Origin: Thermococci archaeon
Lineage (GTDB): Archaea; Methanobacteriota_B; Thermococci; Thermococcales; Thermococcaceae
NCBI GenBank assembly: GCA_003660485.1
Contig: QMUI01000070.1
Coordinates: 1-5,855, forward strand
Direction: 5' to 3'
DNA length: 5,855 nt
Positions 1 through 5,310 of this stretch are shown here, piece after piece. The position numbers were made by a program, and so were the translations under genes. Positions within the stretch are counted from its first letter, which is position 1. Every line of letters starts with the position of its first letter. The notes below the pieces were generated by a model that saw only the letters and a list, made by a program, of their open reading frames with translations, was not told where the DNA came from and made no database searches.

Positions 1-152
1 CGAGGGTACAATTCCCTCGCAAGGGCTCGGTCCACCCGCCCCCGCAAGGTTTCGGGTTCGATGAGCGGGGTGTGCTCACGCCGAGCGCACAGGGCCGGTG
101 CATCCGCCCGCGGGATCAATGACCGCTGGGTCTCTGTTGCCGGCCCACAGCA
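1..152 (+). ncRNA. H/ACA-type pseudouridylation guide RNA, 5' end outside window
   Basis: This is a GC-rich block next to AT-rich flanks, the usual look of a structured RNA in a hyperthermophile. Two tandem hairpins fit the archaeal H/ACA plan. In hairpin one, the lower stem 25-30/81-86 (plus G23-C88) is followed by ACA at 89-91. Its upper stem is 40-45/65-70, extendable through 37-39/72-74, and its 3' strand near the loop reads AUGA. In hairpin two, a perfect 7-bp lower stem 92-98/140-146 is followed by ACA at 147-149. Its upper stem 106-113/123-131 has a bulged U127 and a kink-loop with GA (114-115) facing AUGA (119-122). The spacing from upper stem to ACA is 14 nt and about 15-16 nt, as the family requires. 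Such RNAs act with Cbf5, Nop10, Gar1 and L7Ae to convert uridine to pseudouridine in rRNA. Bases 1-19 form a further short hairpin, so the transcript probably begins upstream. Polarity is set by the ACA boxes. The assignment is structural only, and no named homologue is claimed. Confidence 0.66.
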
Positions 153-163
153 AAAATTTAATA
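152..163 (+). promoter_or_regulatory. Putative archaeal promoter (A-rich BRE plus TATA-like box) for the HTH-CBS gene
   Basis: An A-run followed by TTTAATA (157-163) sits about 25 nt before the ribosome binding site at 185-189, giving a predicted transcript start near 185 and a leader of roughly 12 nt. It begins right after the ACA box of the guide RNA. The RNA 3' end and the next promoter therefore abut, and read-through is also possible. Confidence 0.45.
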
Positions 164-172
164 TTCTCTTTT
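164..172 (+). terminator. Possible T-rich termination signal after the guide RNA
   Basis: A pyrimidine stretch ending in TTTT (169-172) lies about 15-20 nt beyond the last ACA box. Archaeal termination usually needs an oligo-T tract. This one is short and overlaps the promoter region of the next gene, so it is weak evidence. Confidence 0.25.
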
Positions 173-184
173 CGAATAATAACT

Positions 185-189
185 GGAGG
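185..189 (+). promoter_or_regulatory. Ribosome binding site fixing the start of the HTH-CBS gene
   Basis: GGAGG, seven bases before the ATG at 197, is a strong Shine-Dalgarno match. It decides the start at 197 over an in-frame ATG at 98, which lies inside the structured RNA and has no such site. Confidence 0.75.
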
Positions 190-196
190 TTATTGC

Positions 197-757
197 ATGG
201 TGATAATACCCAGACCAATAGATCCCAGGGATATCAAGAAGATTAGGAAAGAGCTAGGCATAACCCAAGAAGAGCTGGCAAGAAAGGCTGGGGTAACCCA
301 GGCGTACATAGCAAAGCTTGAAGCAGGGAAAGTTGATCCAAGGCTTTCAACATTTAATAGAATCCTTAGAGCCCTCATTGAATGCCAGAAAGCAAAGGTA
401 ACGGCAAAGAGGATAATGTCATCTCCAATAATTTACGTCACGCCAAGGGATAAAGTGGAGAAAGTCGTAAAGCTAATGAAGAAGTACAATATCTCCCAAG
501 TTCCCGTTATAGATGGTGACAAGGTTATAGGATCAGTTACAGAAAGAGTCCTCGTTAGAAAAAGCCTTGAAGAAGAAGACATATACTCCAAAAGCGTCGA
601 AGAAATTATGGAGGGGCCATTTCCTCTTGTAGCGGAGGACGAGGATTTAGAGGTAATTAAATACCTCCTAGAGGAGCACCCTGCGGTAATAGTGCAGGGA
701 AAGAATGGAAGACCAATAGGAATAATTACGCGCTCGGACATATTTAGGCTGGGCTAA
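197..757 (+). CDS. HTH (XRE-type) transcriptional regulator with two C-terminal CBS domains
   Basis: This 186-residue cytoplasmic protein is a predicted DNA-binding regulator that may sense an adenine nucleotide. Residues about 12-65 form a helix-turn-helix of the XRE/Cro class, with ITQEELARKAGVTQAYIAKLE as the core. Residues about 67-125 and 129-186 are two CBS repeats. The second ends in the classic G-I-I-T-R-S-D (residues 175-181), whose Thr/Ser and Asp normally hold a nucleotide ribose. The first has T-E-R-V (115-118) in the corresponding place, so it lacks the Asp and may be a structural or altered site. Fused HTH-CBS proteins are common in archaea, but the ligand and regulon of this one are unknown to me. 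The gene stands alone with its own promoter and binding site, 74 bp ahead of the proline dehydrogenase operon and on the same strand. Control of that operon, or of itself, is therefore possible but only inferred. Confidence 0.88.
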   Translation: MVIIPRPIDPRDIKKIRKELGITQEELARKAGVTQAYIAKLEAGKVDPRLSTFNRILRALIECQKAKVTAKRIMSSPIIYVTPRDKVEKVVKLMKKYNISQVPVIDGDKVIGSVTERVLVRKSLEEEDIYSKSVEEIMEGPFPLVAEDEDLEVIKYLLEEHPAVIVQGKNGRPIGIITRSDIFRLG

Positions 758-774
758 CCTTAGGTGCACAACCT
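756..774 (+). promoter_or_regulatory. Possible operator: ACCT/AGGT repeats upstream of the pdh promoter
   Basis: ACCT-T-AGGT (757-765) forms a short palindrome, and AGGT (762-765) pairs again with ACCT (771-774) around GTGCAC. The cluster lies just upstream of the TATA-like box at 788-796, a fitting place for an activator or repressor. The arms are only 4 bp, so chance is a real alternative. Confidence 0.22.
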
Positions 775-781
775 TTCTATC

Positions 782-796
782 AAAAAATTTTCATAA
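782..796 (+). promoter_or_regulatory. Putative promoter of the pdhAFXB operon
   Basis: A run of A (782-787, BRE-like) followed by TTTTCATAA (788-796) is placed so that transcription would start near 816-820. That is immediately before the ribosome binding site GGTGA (821-825) of pdhA. Short leaders of this kind are normal in Thermococcales. It is the only TATA-like element in the 74-bp gap at the right distance. Confidence 0.5.
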
Positions 797-831
797 GTTT
801 CTCGTGAAATATTTTAATTAGGTGAAGCATT

Positions 832-2259
832 GTGAGAATAAAAGAACATCCTATTCTCAGCTTCAAACGTGGAAGAGAGATCACGATATACTATAAGGGA
901 CAACCGATAAAGGCCTATGAAGGGGAAACTATAGCAGCGGCACTTCATGCCGCTGGCATAAAAACTCTCAACTATTCTAGGGTGAAGAAAAGGCCAAGGG
1001 GTCTATTCTGTGCGATAGGCAAATGTTCCTCATGTCTAATGACCGTGAATGGAATTCCAAACGTGAGAACTTGCATAACCCTTGTTGAAGATGGCATGAG
1101 AATAGAGGAAAACAGGCCAGTATTACCCAAGGATATGGGATATGAAGGAGATGGAAAGGCAAAGAAAGTTCAAGCTGATATCATCGTAATAGGTGGGGGA
1201 CCCGCAGGTTTAATGGCGGCAATAAATGCTCACGATGCAGGAGCTAAAGTTGTCCTTATAGATGAGAACCCAATGTTAGGAGGACAACTTGTAAAGCAAA
1301 CCCATAAGTTCTTTGGGAAGAGAGAGCAGTTTGCCGGTATTAGGGGTATAAAGATCGCGGAGATCCTCAAAGAAGAGATAAAAAAGAGAAACATTGAAGT
1401 ATATCTGGAGACTTCAGCCGTTGGGATATTCCAAAATGGGGATGAAAAGCTCGTTGTTGGCGTTAGAAAGGAAAAGGAGCTCATTGAATTTTATGGAAAG
1501 GCCGTGATAGTCGCCACGGGGGCTATGGAAAAAACTATTCCCTTCGAGAACAATGATCTGCCTGGGATTTATGGAGCTGGTGCTATTCAAACGCTAATGA
1601 ACACATACGGGATAAAACCGGGAGAGAAAGCTCTAATAGTCGGAGCTGGAAACGTAGGGCTAATTTTAGCCTACCAGCTCATACAGGCAGGGGTAGAGGT
1701 CAAGGCAATAGTTGAAGCGATGCCCAGGATTGGAGGATACTTCGTGCACGCTGCAAAGGTTAGAAGACTTGGAGTACCGATTTTAACTAGGCACACAATT
1801 CTAAGAGCCGAAGGAAGAGAGAGTGTTGAGAAGGCAGTTGTTGCAGAGATCGACGAGAAATGGCAACCAATCCCAGGAACAGAAAAAGAGTTTGATGTCG
1901 ATCTAATTGCGATCGCAGTTGGTTTAAGACCCAGCATAGAGTTGTTACAACAAGCTGGATGCCAGATAAAGTACGTTAGAGAGCTTGGAGGGCACGTAGC
2001 CGTTAGAGATGAATGGATGGAAACGACGGTCAGGGGAATATTCGTTGCAGGAGACACTGCAGGCATAGAAGAGGCCACTACCGCAATGCTCGAAGGAAAG
2101 ATAGCCGGGATTGCAGCGGCATTAAGGCTTGGAATAGCAGATAAAAGTTGGATTAAGGAGATTGAGAAAGCCCAAAAAGATCTCGAGGAATTCCGCTCCG
2201 GTCCGTTTGGAAGGCACGTTGTTGAGGGTATTAAAAAGCTTCTGGAGGCATTGCAATGA
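832..2259 (+). CDS. pdhA: Dye-linked L-proline dehydrogenase alpha subunit ([2Fe-2S], FAD, NAD(P)H-type oxidoreductase)
   Basis: At 475 residues (about 52 kDa), it is the size of the alpha subunit of the Thermococcales alpha-beta-gamma-delta complex. Residues about 15-95 are a plant-type [2Fe-2S] domain like that of sarcosine oxidase alpha or HcnA, with Cys60, Cys65, Cys68 and Cys81. A pyridine-nucleotide-disulfide oxidoreductase fold follows. It has GGGPAG (121-126) for the FAD ADP moiety, ATG (228-230), a second Rossmann motif GAGNVG (271-276) with an acidic residue (Glu295) ending the next strand, and the FAD-closing GIFVAGDTAG (402-411). In characterised relatives this subunit carries dye-linked NADH dehydrogenase activity, or holds ATP in the second nucleotide site. 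Here it would pass electrons between the beta subunit and the Fe-S subunits. The start is GTG, chosen because GGTGA lies six bases upstream and the N-terminal domain is then complete. The stop overlaps the pdhF start (ATGA), which suggests coupled translation. The closest alternative name is sarcosine oxidase alpha or an HcnA-like opine oxidase. Confidence 0.87.
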   Translation: MRIKEHPILSFKRGREITIYYKGQPIKAYEGETIAAALHAAGIKTLNYSRVKKRPRGLFCAIGKCSSCLMTVNGIPNVRTCITLVEDGMRIEENRPVLPKDMGYEGDGKAKKVQADIIVIGGGPAGLMAAINAHDAGAKVVLIDENPMLGGQLVKQTHKFFGKREQFAGIRGIKIAEILKEEIKKRNIEVYLETSAVGIFQNGDEKLVVGVRKEKELIEFYGKAVIVATGAMEKTIPFENNDLPGIYGAGAIQTLMNTYGIKPGEKALIVGAGNVGLILAYQLIQAGVEVKAIVEAMPRIGGYFVHAAKVRRLGVPILTRHTILRAEGRESVEKAVVAEIDEKWQPIPGTEKEFDVDLIAIAVGLRPSIELLQQAGCQIKYVRELGGHVAVRDEWMETTVRGIFVAGDTAGIEEATTAMLEGKIAGIAAALRLGIADKSWIKEIEKAQKDLEEFRSGPFGRHVVEGIKKLLEALQ

Positions 2260-2762
2260 GCGAGATCCCAAATTATTTAAGGTTCGGTTATATAACTCCC
2301 GAAGAGCTATTCTCAATAATCCCAAAGCCAAGCGAAGAGAGGCTCAGGAAAAGGCCTGTTGCCGTTCCAGAGTGTCCCCAACAGATCCCCTGCACCCCGT
2401 GCAAGGAGATATGCCCAACTAATGCTGTAATAATGGAGCACCCAAACGATATCCCCAAAGTAGACTATGAAAAGTGCATAGGTTGCTCACTCTGCGTCCA
2501 AGTCTGTCCTGGGCTCGCGTTCTTCATGATCCACTACGTAGGAGACAAGGCAAGGATAACGATGCCTCATGAACTCCTGCCACTTCCAAAGCCCGGCGAA
2601 GAGGTAGTTCTGCTAAACAGGGTTGGAGAGGAAGTTGGAAGGGGAAAGGTAGTTTCAGTTGTTCCTAGGGAGAAGACGAGAGGCGATACTCCCATAATAA
2701 CAGTTGAAGTGCCCATAGAGCTTGCCTGGGAGGTTAGGGCTGTTAAGGTGGTGAGAGAATGA
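2256..2762 (+). CDS. pdhF: Proline dehydrogenase gamma subunit, ferredoxin-like 2x[4Fe-4S] protein
   Basis: This 168-residue subunit (about 19 kDa) is read as the electron-carrying gamma chain of the four-subunit L-proline dehydrogenase. Two cysteine sets are visible. The first is Cys40, Cys46, Cys49, Cys53-Pro, with X5 where ferredoxins usually have X2. The second is a standard Cys74, Cys77, Cys80, Cys84-Pro. They would ligate two [4Fe-4S] clusters linking the flavins of alpha and beta to an outside acceptor. About 38 residues precede the ferredoxin part. After it comes a Val/Gly/Glu-rich stretch (about 95-168) predicted to be mostly beta strand, with no cysteine and no family I recognise. 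GGAGG (2244-2248) sits seven bases before the ATG. The gene overlaps its neighbours by 4 nt on both sides, so it is co-translated and probably stoichiometric with them. Assignment rests on size, cysteine motifs and position in the operon. Confidence 0.82.
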   Translation: MSEIPNYLRFGYITPEELFSIIPKPSEERLRKRPVAVPECPQQIPCTPCKEICPTNAVIMEHPNDIPKVDYEKCIGCSLCVQVCPGLAFFMIHYVGDKARITMPHELLPLPKPGEEVVLLNRVGEEVGRGKVVSVVPREKTRGDTPIITVEVPIELAWEVRAVKVVRE

Positions 2763-3019
2763 GGATAGTGTGTAGGTGTAACGATGTGACAGTTGAGGAA
2801 ATTGAAAGGCTTATAGATGAGGGGGTTACGGATCTTGAGGAGCTCAGGAGACTCCTGAGAATAGGCATGGGGCCGTGTCAGGGTAGAACATGTATTCCAA
2901 TAGTTATCTCAATCCTTGCTAAAAAAACCGGAAAAAAACCAGAAGAAATACAGCCACCTAACGCGAGATTTCCAGTTAGGCCCGTGAAGATTGAGGCCCT
3001 CACGGAGGGGGGCAAATGA
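2759..3019 (+). CDS. pdhX: Proline dehydrogenase delta subunit, BFD-like [2Fe-2S] protein
   Basis: This is a small 86-residue protein (about 10 kDa). It has the bacterioferritin-associated-ferredoxin-like (BFD, Fer2_BFD) pattern: Cys5-X-Cys7 near the N-terminus, then a Glu/Leu-rich helical stretch (TVEEIERLIDEGVTDLEEL), then Cys40-X4-Cys45 in GMGPCQGRTC. These four cysteines bind a [2Fe-2S] cluster in BFD domains, which occur as separate subunits or fused to amine and sarcosine oxidases, NirB and similar flavoproteins. A Pro-rich tail of about 25 residues (62-86) extends beyond the usual domain. It may dock onto the alpha or beta subunit. The gene overlaps pdhF and pdhB by ATGA at each end, with GGTGGTGA (2747-2754) as ribosome binding site. 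The role as delta subunit of the L-proline dehydrogenase is inferred from order and size. Confidence 0.82.
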   Translation: MRIVCRCNDVTVEEIERLIDEGVTDLEELRRLLRIGMGPCQGRTCIPIVISILAKKTGKKPEEIQPPNARFPVRPVKIEALTEGGK

Positions 3020-4143
3020 TTGGGATAATTGGGGGAGGTATCATAGGGGTCGCCACTGCCTATGAGCTTGCAAAACTTGGCGAGGAAGTTGTCGTGTTCG
3101 AGAAGAGGTACTTTGGCTCAGGCTCAACCTTTAGATGTGCAAGTGGAATCAGGGCCCAGTTCACTGATGAAGCCAATATAAAGCTGATGAAATACTCGAT
3201 AGAGAGATGGAAGCAACTAAGCGATGAATTAGGACATAACATAATGTTCCAACAGACCGGCTACCTATTCTTGGCTACTAGCGAGGAGGAAGTTGAAGCA
3301 TTTAAGAACAACATAAAGCTACAGAACAAATTTGGCGTGCCTACAAAGCTAATAACCCCAGAAGAAGCCAAAGAAATAGTCCCACCCCTAAATGCGGATG
3401 CATTCCTCGCGGGAGCATGGAATCCTGAGGATGGCAAGGCAAGCCCGTTTCACACTCTCTACGCATACAAAAAGGCAGGAGAAAAGCTTGGAGTTAAGTT
3501 CTACGAGTACACAAAGGTCATTGACATAGAGGAAGGATGGAGAATAAAAACAACTAGAGGAGAATTCAAGGTGGATATTATAGTGAACGCAACGAACGCA
3601 TGGGCAAAGGAAATTAACGCAATGATAGGGAAGGACGTTGTTCCCATAAAACCCTTCAAGCATCAGTTAGTGAAAACCGAACCAATAGAAAGGGGTCAGA
3701 TAGAACCCCTTGTTTGTCCCCCAGCATGGAACGACAGTTATGTAATTCAGGATGGAGAGGACGGAGGAGTTATATGCGGAACGGCCTTAGAGTACGAATC
3801 TTCGCCAGACGATGTATCGCCAACCTATGAGTTCGCTAAGGAGGTTCTAAAGTGGGCAGTTAAGATAGTCCCAGCTCTAAGGCACGTCCATGTTATAAGG
3901 CAGTGGGCAGGACACTATGCTAGAACCCCGGACAACAACCCCGCTATCGGAGAATTAACTGAGAACTTTTATGTGGCGATTGGATTCTCGGGACACGGAT
4001 TCATGATGGCTCCGGCGGTTGCTCAAGCACTAGCTGAGAGGATAGTAAAGGGAAGAACAAAAGTGCCGTTAGACTGGGAATGGTTCGACCCATGGAGGTT
4101 TGAGAGGGGAGAGCTTAGGAGCTCAGCCTTCCAGATAGGTTAG
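3016..4143 (+). CDS. pdhB: Dye-linked L-proline dehydrogenase beta subunit, catalytic FAD enzyme (DAO family)
   Basis: This is the 375-residue (about 42 kDa) catalytic subunit. It oxidises L-proline to pyrroline-5-carboxylate and hands electrons to the partner subunits rather than to oxygen. The protein opens directly with the FAD Rossmann motif GGGIIG (6-11) and Glu29 at the end of the second strand. It continues with the flavin-contacting GSGSTFRCASG (35-45), the strand-edge VNATNAW (190-196), and the family signature QWAGHYARTPDNNPAIG (296-312). The C-terminal FAD segment is GFSGHGFMMAPAVA (323-336). Length and motif order match the D-amino acid oxidase/glycine oxidase/sarcosine oxidase beta superfamily. 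Specificity for L-proline is inferred from the operon, which matches pdhAFXB, and not from active-site residues. Sarcosine, D-proline or hydroxyproline are alternatives. GGAGGGGGG (3004-3012) precedes an ATG that overlaps the pdhX stop. Its 3' end overlaps the convergent DUF106 gene by 4 bp. Confidence 0.86.
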   Translation: MIGIIGGGIIGVATAYELAKLGEEVVVFEKRYFGSGSTFRCASGIRAQFTDEANIKLMKYSIERWKQLSDELGHNIMFQQTGYLFLATSEEEVEAFKNNIKLQNKFGVPTKLITPEEAKEIVPPLNADAFLAGAWNPEDGKASPFHTLYAYKKAGEKLGVKFYEYTKVIDIEEGWRIKTTRGEFKVDIIVNATNAWAKEINAMIGKDVVPIKPFKHQLVKTEPIERGQIEPLVCPPAWNDSYVIQDGEDGGVICGTALEYESSPDDVSPTYEFAKEVLKWAVKIVPALRHVHVIRQWAGHYARTPDNNPAIGELTENFYVAIGFSGHGFMMAPAVAQALAERIVKGRTKVPLDWEWFDPWRFERGELRSSAFQIG

Positions 4144-4667
4144 TCCATATCTAATATTTTTCTCAACACTGAACCAACCACGTAACTTGTAAGGAAGTAC
4201 CAGCCGAAGTACCCGAGTTCGTCAGGTTTTAGTGCTGAGTGGTACATCTTGTGGAATATATCAAACAGAAAGAAGTTGAATGGATACTTAACTATCGCGA
4301 CCTCCGTATACCACCTCCTCAGCCAACCCCAGAACACTATGACTATTGGCCAACTTATGAGCATTGGCTTAAAGAAAGCATCTTTCATTAATTCATTTTG
4401 TAACCTCAATAGTTCCAACTGTTTTTGCTGAACTTTCCTCAATTTTTTCTCATCTCCGGATTCTCTAGCCTTTTGAAACTCTTCCTGAATTTCCTTCGCC
4501 ATTTTTTGTAATCTTTTCATTTTCTCCCGATCAACGAATACGTAATTCAAAAAGACAAAGAATGCCCCAAGGATAACACCCGATAACGTAACTACCCACA
4601 TTGGATGAGCCGACCTCAAGAGCGGGCCAAATAGCTCGTCCAAAGCTATGTAAATTCCCTCAAGCAT
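4140..4667 (-). CDS. DUF106 membrane protein, archaeal YidC/Oxa1/EMC3-superfamily insertase candidate
   Basis: This is a 175-residue integral membrane protein. A hydrophobic segment at about 24-45 is followed by a long, highly charged helical stretch (47-95, rich in Lys/Glu/Gln/Arg) that should form a cytosolic coiled coil. Two further membrane segments lie at about 102-119 and 152-170. The order of one TM segment, coiled coil and two TM segments is the DUF106 design, which belongs to the Oxa1/YidC/GET1/EMC3 superfamily of membrane-protein insertases. The location next to secY fits: in many archaea this gene closes the secY-adk end of the ribosomal-protein cluster. The start ATG follows GGTGA (read on the minus strand, 4672-4676). 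It overlaps the end of adk by 8 nt, so the two genes are co-transcribed. The direct substrate of this protein is not shown by sequence. Confidence 0.87.
   Translation of the reverse strand: MLEGIYIALDELFGPLLRSAHPMWVVTLSGVILGAFFVFLNYVFVDREKMKRLQKMAKEIQEEFQKARESGDEKKLRKVQQKQLELLRLQNELMKDAFFKPMLISWPIVIVFWGWLRRWYTEVAIVKYPFNFFLFDIFHKMYHSALKPDELGYFGWYFLTSYVVGSVLRKILDMD
4157..4161 (+). terminator. Oligo-T tract, candidate terminator of the pdh operon
   Basis: TTTTT lies 14 bp after the pdhB stop and has no stem-loop before it, consistent with intrinsic termination on U-tracts in archaea. It falls inside the 3' coding end of the opposite-strand DUF106 gene, because no intergenic space exists here. 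Confidence 0.35.
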
Positions 4668-5250
4668 ATTCCTTCACCGCCAGATCAAGTATTTTAACAA
4701 GCTCATTAACTGCTTCTTCAAGCCCCTTATCTTCGTGGTTTTCAATAATCTTTATCAGGGCATTTGAATGCATCGCATAGGCTATTGCAGCAGCCCTATT
4801 TAAATCTTGGTGTCTCTGGATTTGCTCCTCAGTTTCCACATCCCTGTCTCTTTTCAAGTCCCTCAACCTCCTTCCCAAGATCTCCGCCGGAGTTGCCTCA
4901 ATTATCACAATGAAGTTTGGGTTAAGTGTTCTTATTACATCGTAGGGGAGACCCAAGAGGTACCCATGGGGAGTTTTTATCGTCGCATGGGTATCTATTA
5001 GAATGGGCTCCTTCTTAGCCATCTTAGCTATCTTCTCGGCAACTTTCTTTTGTAGCTCCCTCTGAACAGAAAGAGGTAGTTTTCTCATTTCATCCCTATG
5101 CTTTACGAGGCCAGCCTTGACGGCTTCTTCAAACATCAAATCACCAAAATTAACGAGCCTAAACTTGGCCCTCGTCCTCTGGAGTGCAAGCCTAGTGATC
5201 GTGCTCTTACCCACCCCAGGGATCCCAGTTATTATGACGACGAATGACAT
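4660..5250 (-). CDS. adkA: Archaeal-type adenylate kinase
   Basis: This 196-residue cytoplasmic enzyme interconverts ATP + AMP and 2 ADP. The P-loop GIPGVGKST (9-17) opens the protein. NFGDLM (34-39) follows at the nucleotide-monophosphate side, then DTHAT (86-90) in a core strand, and an Arg-rich segment [11 protein letters not shown] (127-137) that would act as the short LID region contacting phosphates. Length and these motifs match the archaeal adenylate kinase family (COG2019), trimeric in studied members, and not the bacterial Adk. It lies between secY and the DUF106 gene, its standard archaeal position. The start is the ATG at 5250, preceded by a strong GGGGGTG site. A separate promoter may lie in the 60-bp gap after secY, so expression need not depend on the ribosomal operon alone. 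Signs of frameshift or a missing key residue are absent. Confidence 0.93.
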   Translation of the reverse strand: MSFVVIITGIPGVGKSTITRLALQRTRAKFRLVNFGDLMFEEAVKAGLVKHRDEMRKLPLSVQRELQKKVAEKIAKMAKKEPILIDTHATIKTPHGYLLGLPYDVIRTLNPNFIVIIEATPAEILGRRLRDLKRDRDVETEEQIQRHQDLNRAAAIAYAMHSNALIKIIENHEDKGLEEAVNELVKILDLAVKEYA

Positions 5251-5254
5251 TTAG

Positions 5255-5261
5255 CACCCCC
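5255..5261 (-). promoter_or_regulatory. Strong ribosome binding site of adkA
   Basis: On the minus strand the sequence reads GGGGGTG followed by CTAA and ATG. This supports the chosen start, which also places the P-loop at the usual distance from the N-terminus. Confidence 0.6.
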
Positions 5262-5281
5262 AAGGTAGGAAGCAGAAGAGT

Positions 5282-5300
5282 GTTTAAAATTATTTTGGGG
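5282..5300 (-). promoter_or_regulatory. Possible internal promoter for adkA-DUF106
   Basis: In the 60-bp secY-adkA gap the minus strand reads CCCCAAAATAATTTTAAAC, an A-rich BRE-like element with a TATA-like core. It would start transcription around 5262-5265, just before the ribosome binding site. The gap also contains no other obvious element. Co-transcription with secY remains equally possible. Confidence 0.38.
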
Positions 5301-5310
5301 AAAGGGGAGG

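Noticed and set aside
2..24. tRNA T-arm-like sequence (5-bp stem, 7-nt loop TACAATT)
   Set aside because: The invariant T55 of the T-loop is A here, and no acceptor strand with CCA follows. The downstream bases fit the H/ACA stem instead.
1..152. RNase P RNA or SRP RNA 3' end
   Set aside because: The segment GATCAATGACC recalls the RNase P 3' region, but the universally conserved ACAGA..GGCTTA block is missing. The SRP helix 8 motif is also absent. The two stem-plus-ACA units explain the sequence better.
98..196. Longer N-terminus (33 extra residues) for the HTH-CBS protein
   Set aside because: The extension is translated from the guide RNA and the promoter. GGAGG before the ATG at 197 and the domain start both favour 197.
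61..246. 61-residue ORF inside the GC-rich block
   Set aside because: It overlies the structured RNA and the regulator start in another frame. It has Arg/Ser-rich composition, no ribosome binding site and no recognisable domain.
2162..2422. Plus-strand 86-residue ORF across the pdhA/pdhF junction
   Set aside because: It is an out-of-frame shadow of two genes with intact cofactor motifs, with no start signal.
3388..3663. Minus-strand ORFs opposite the pdh genes
   Set aside because: They lack ribosome binding sites and domain content and lie entirely opposite well-supported genes.
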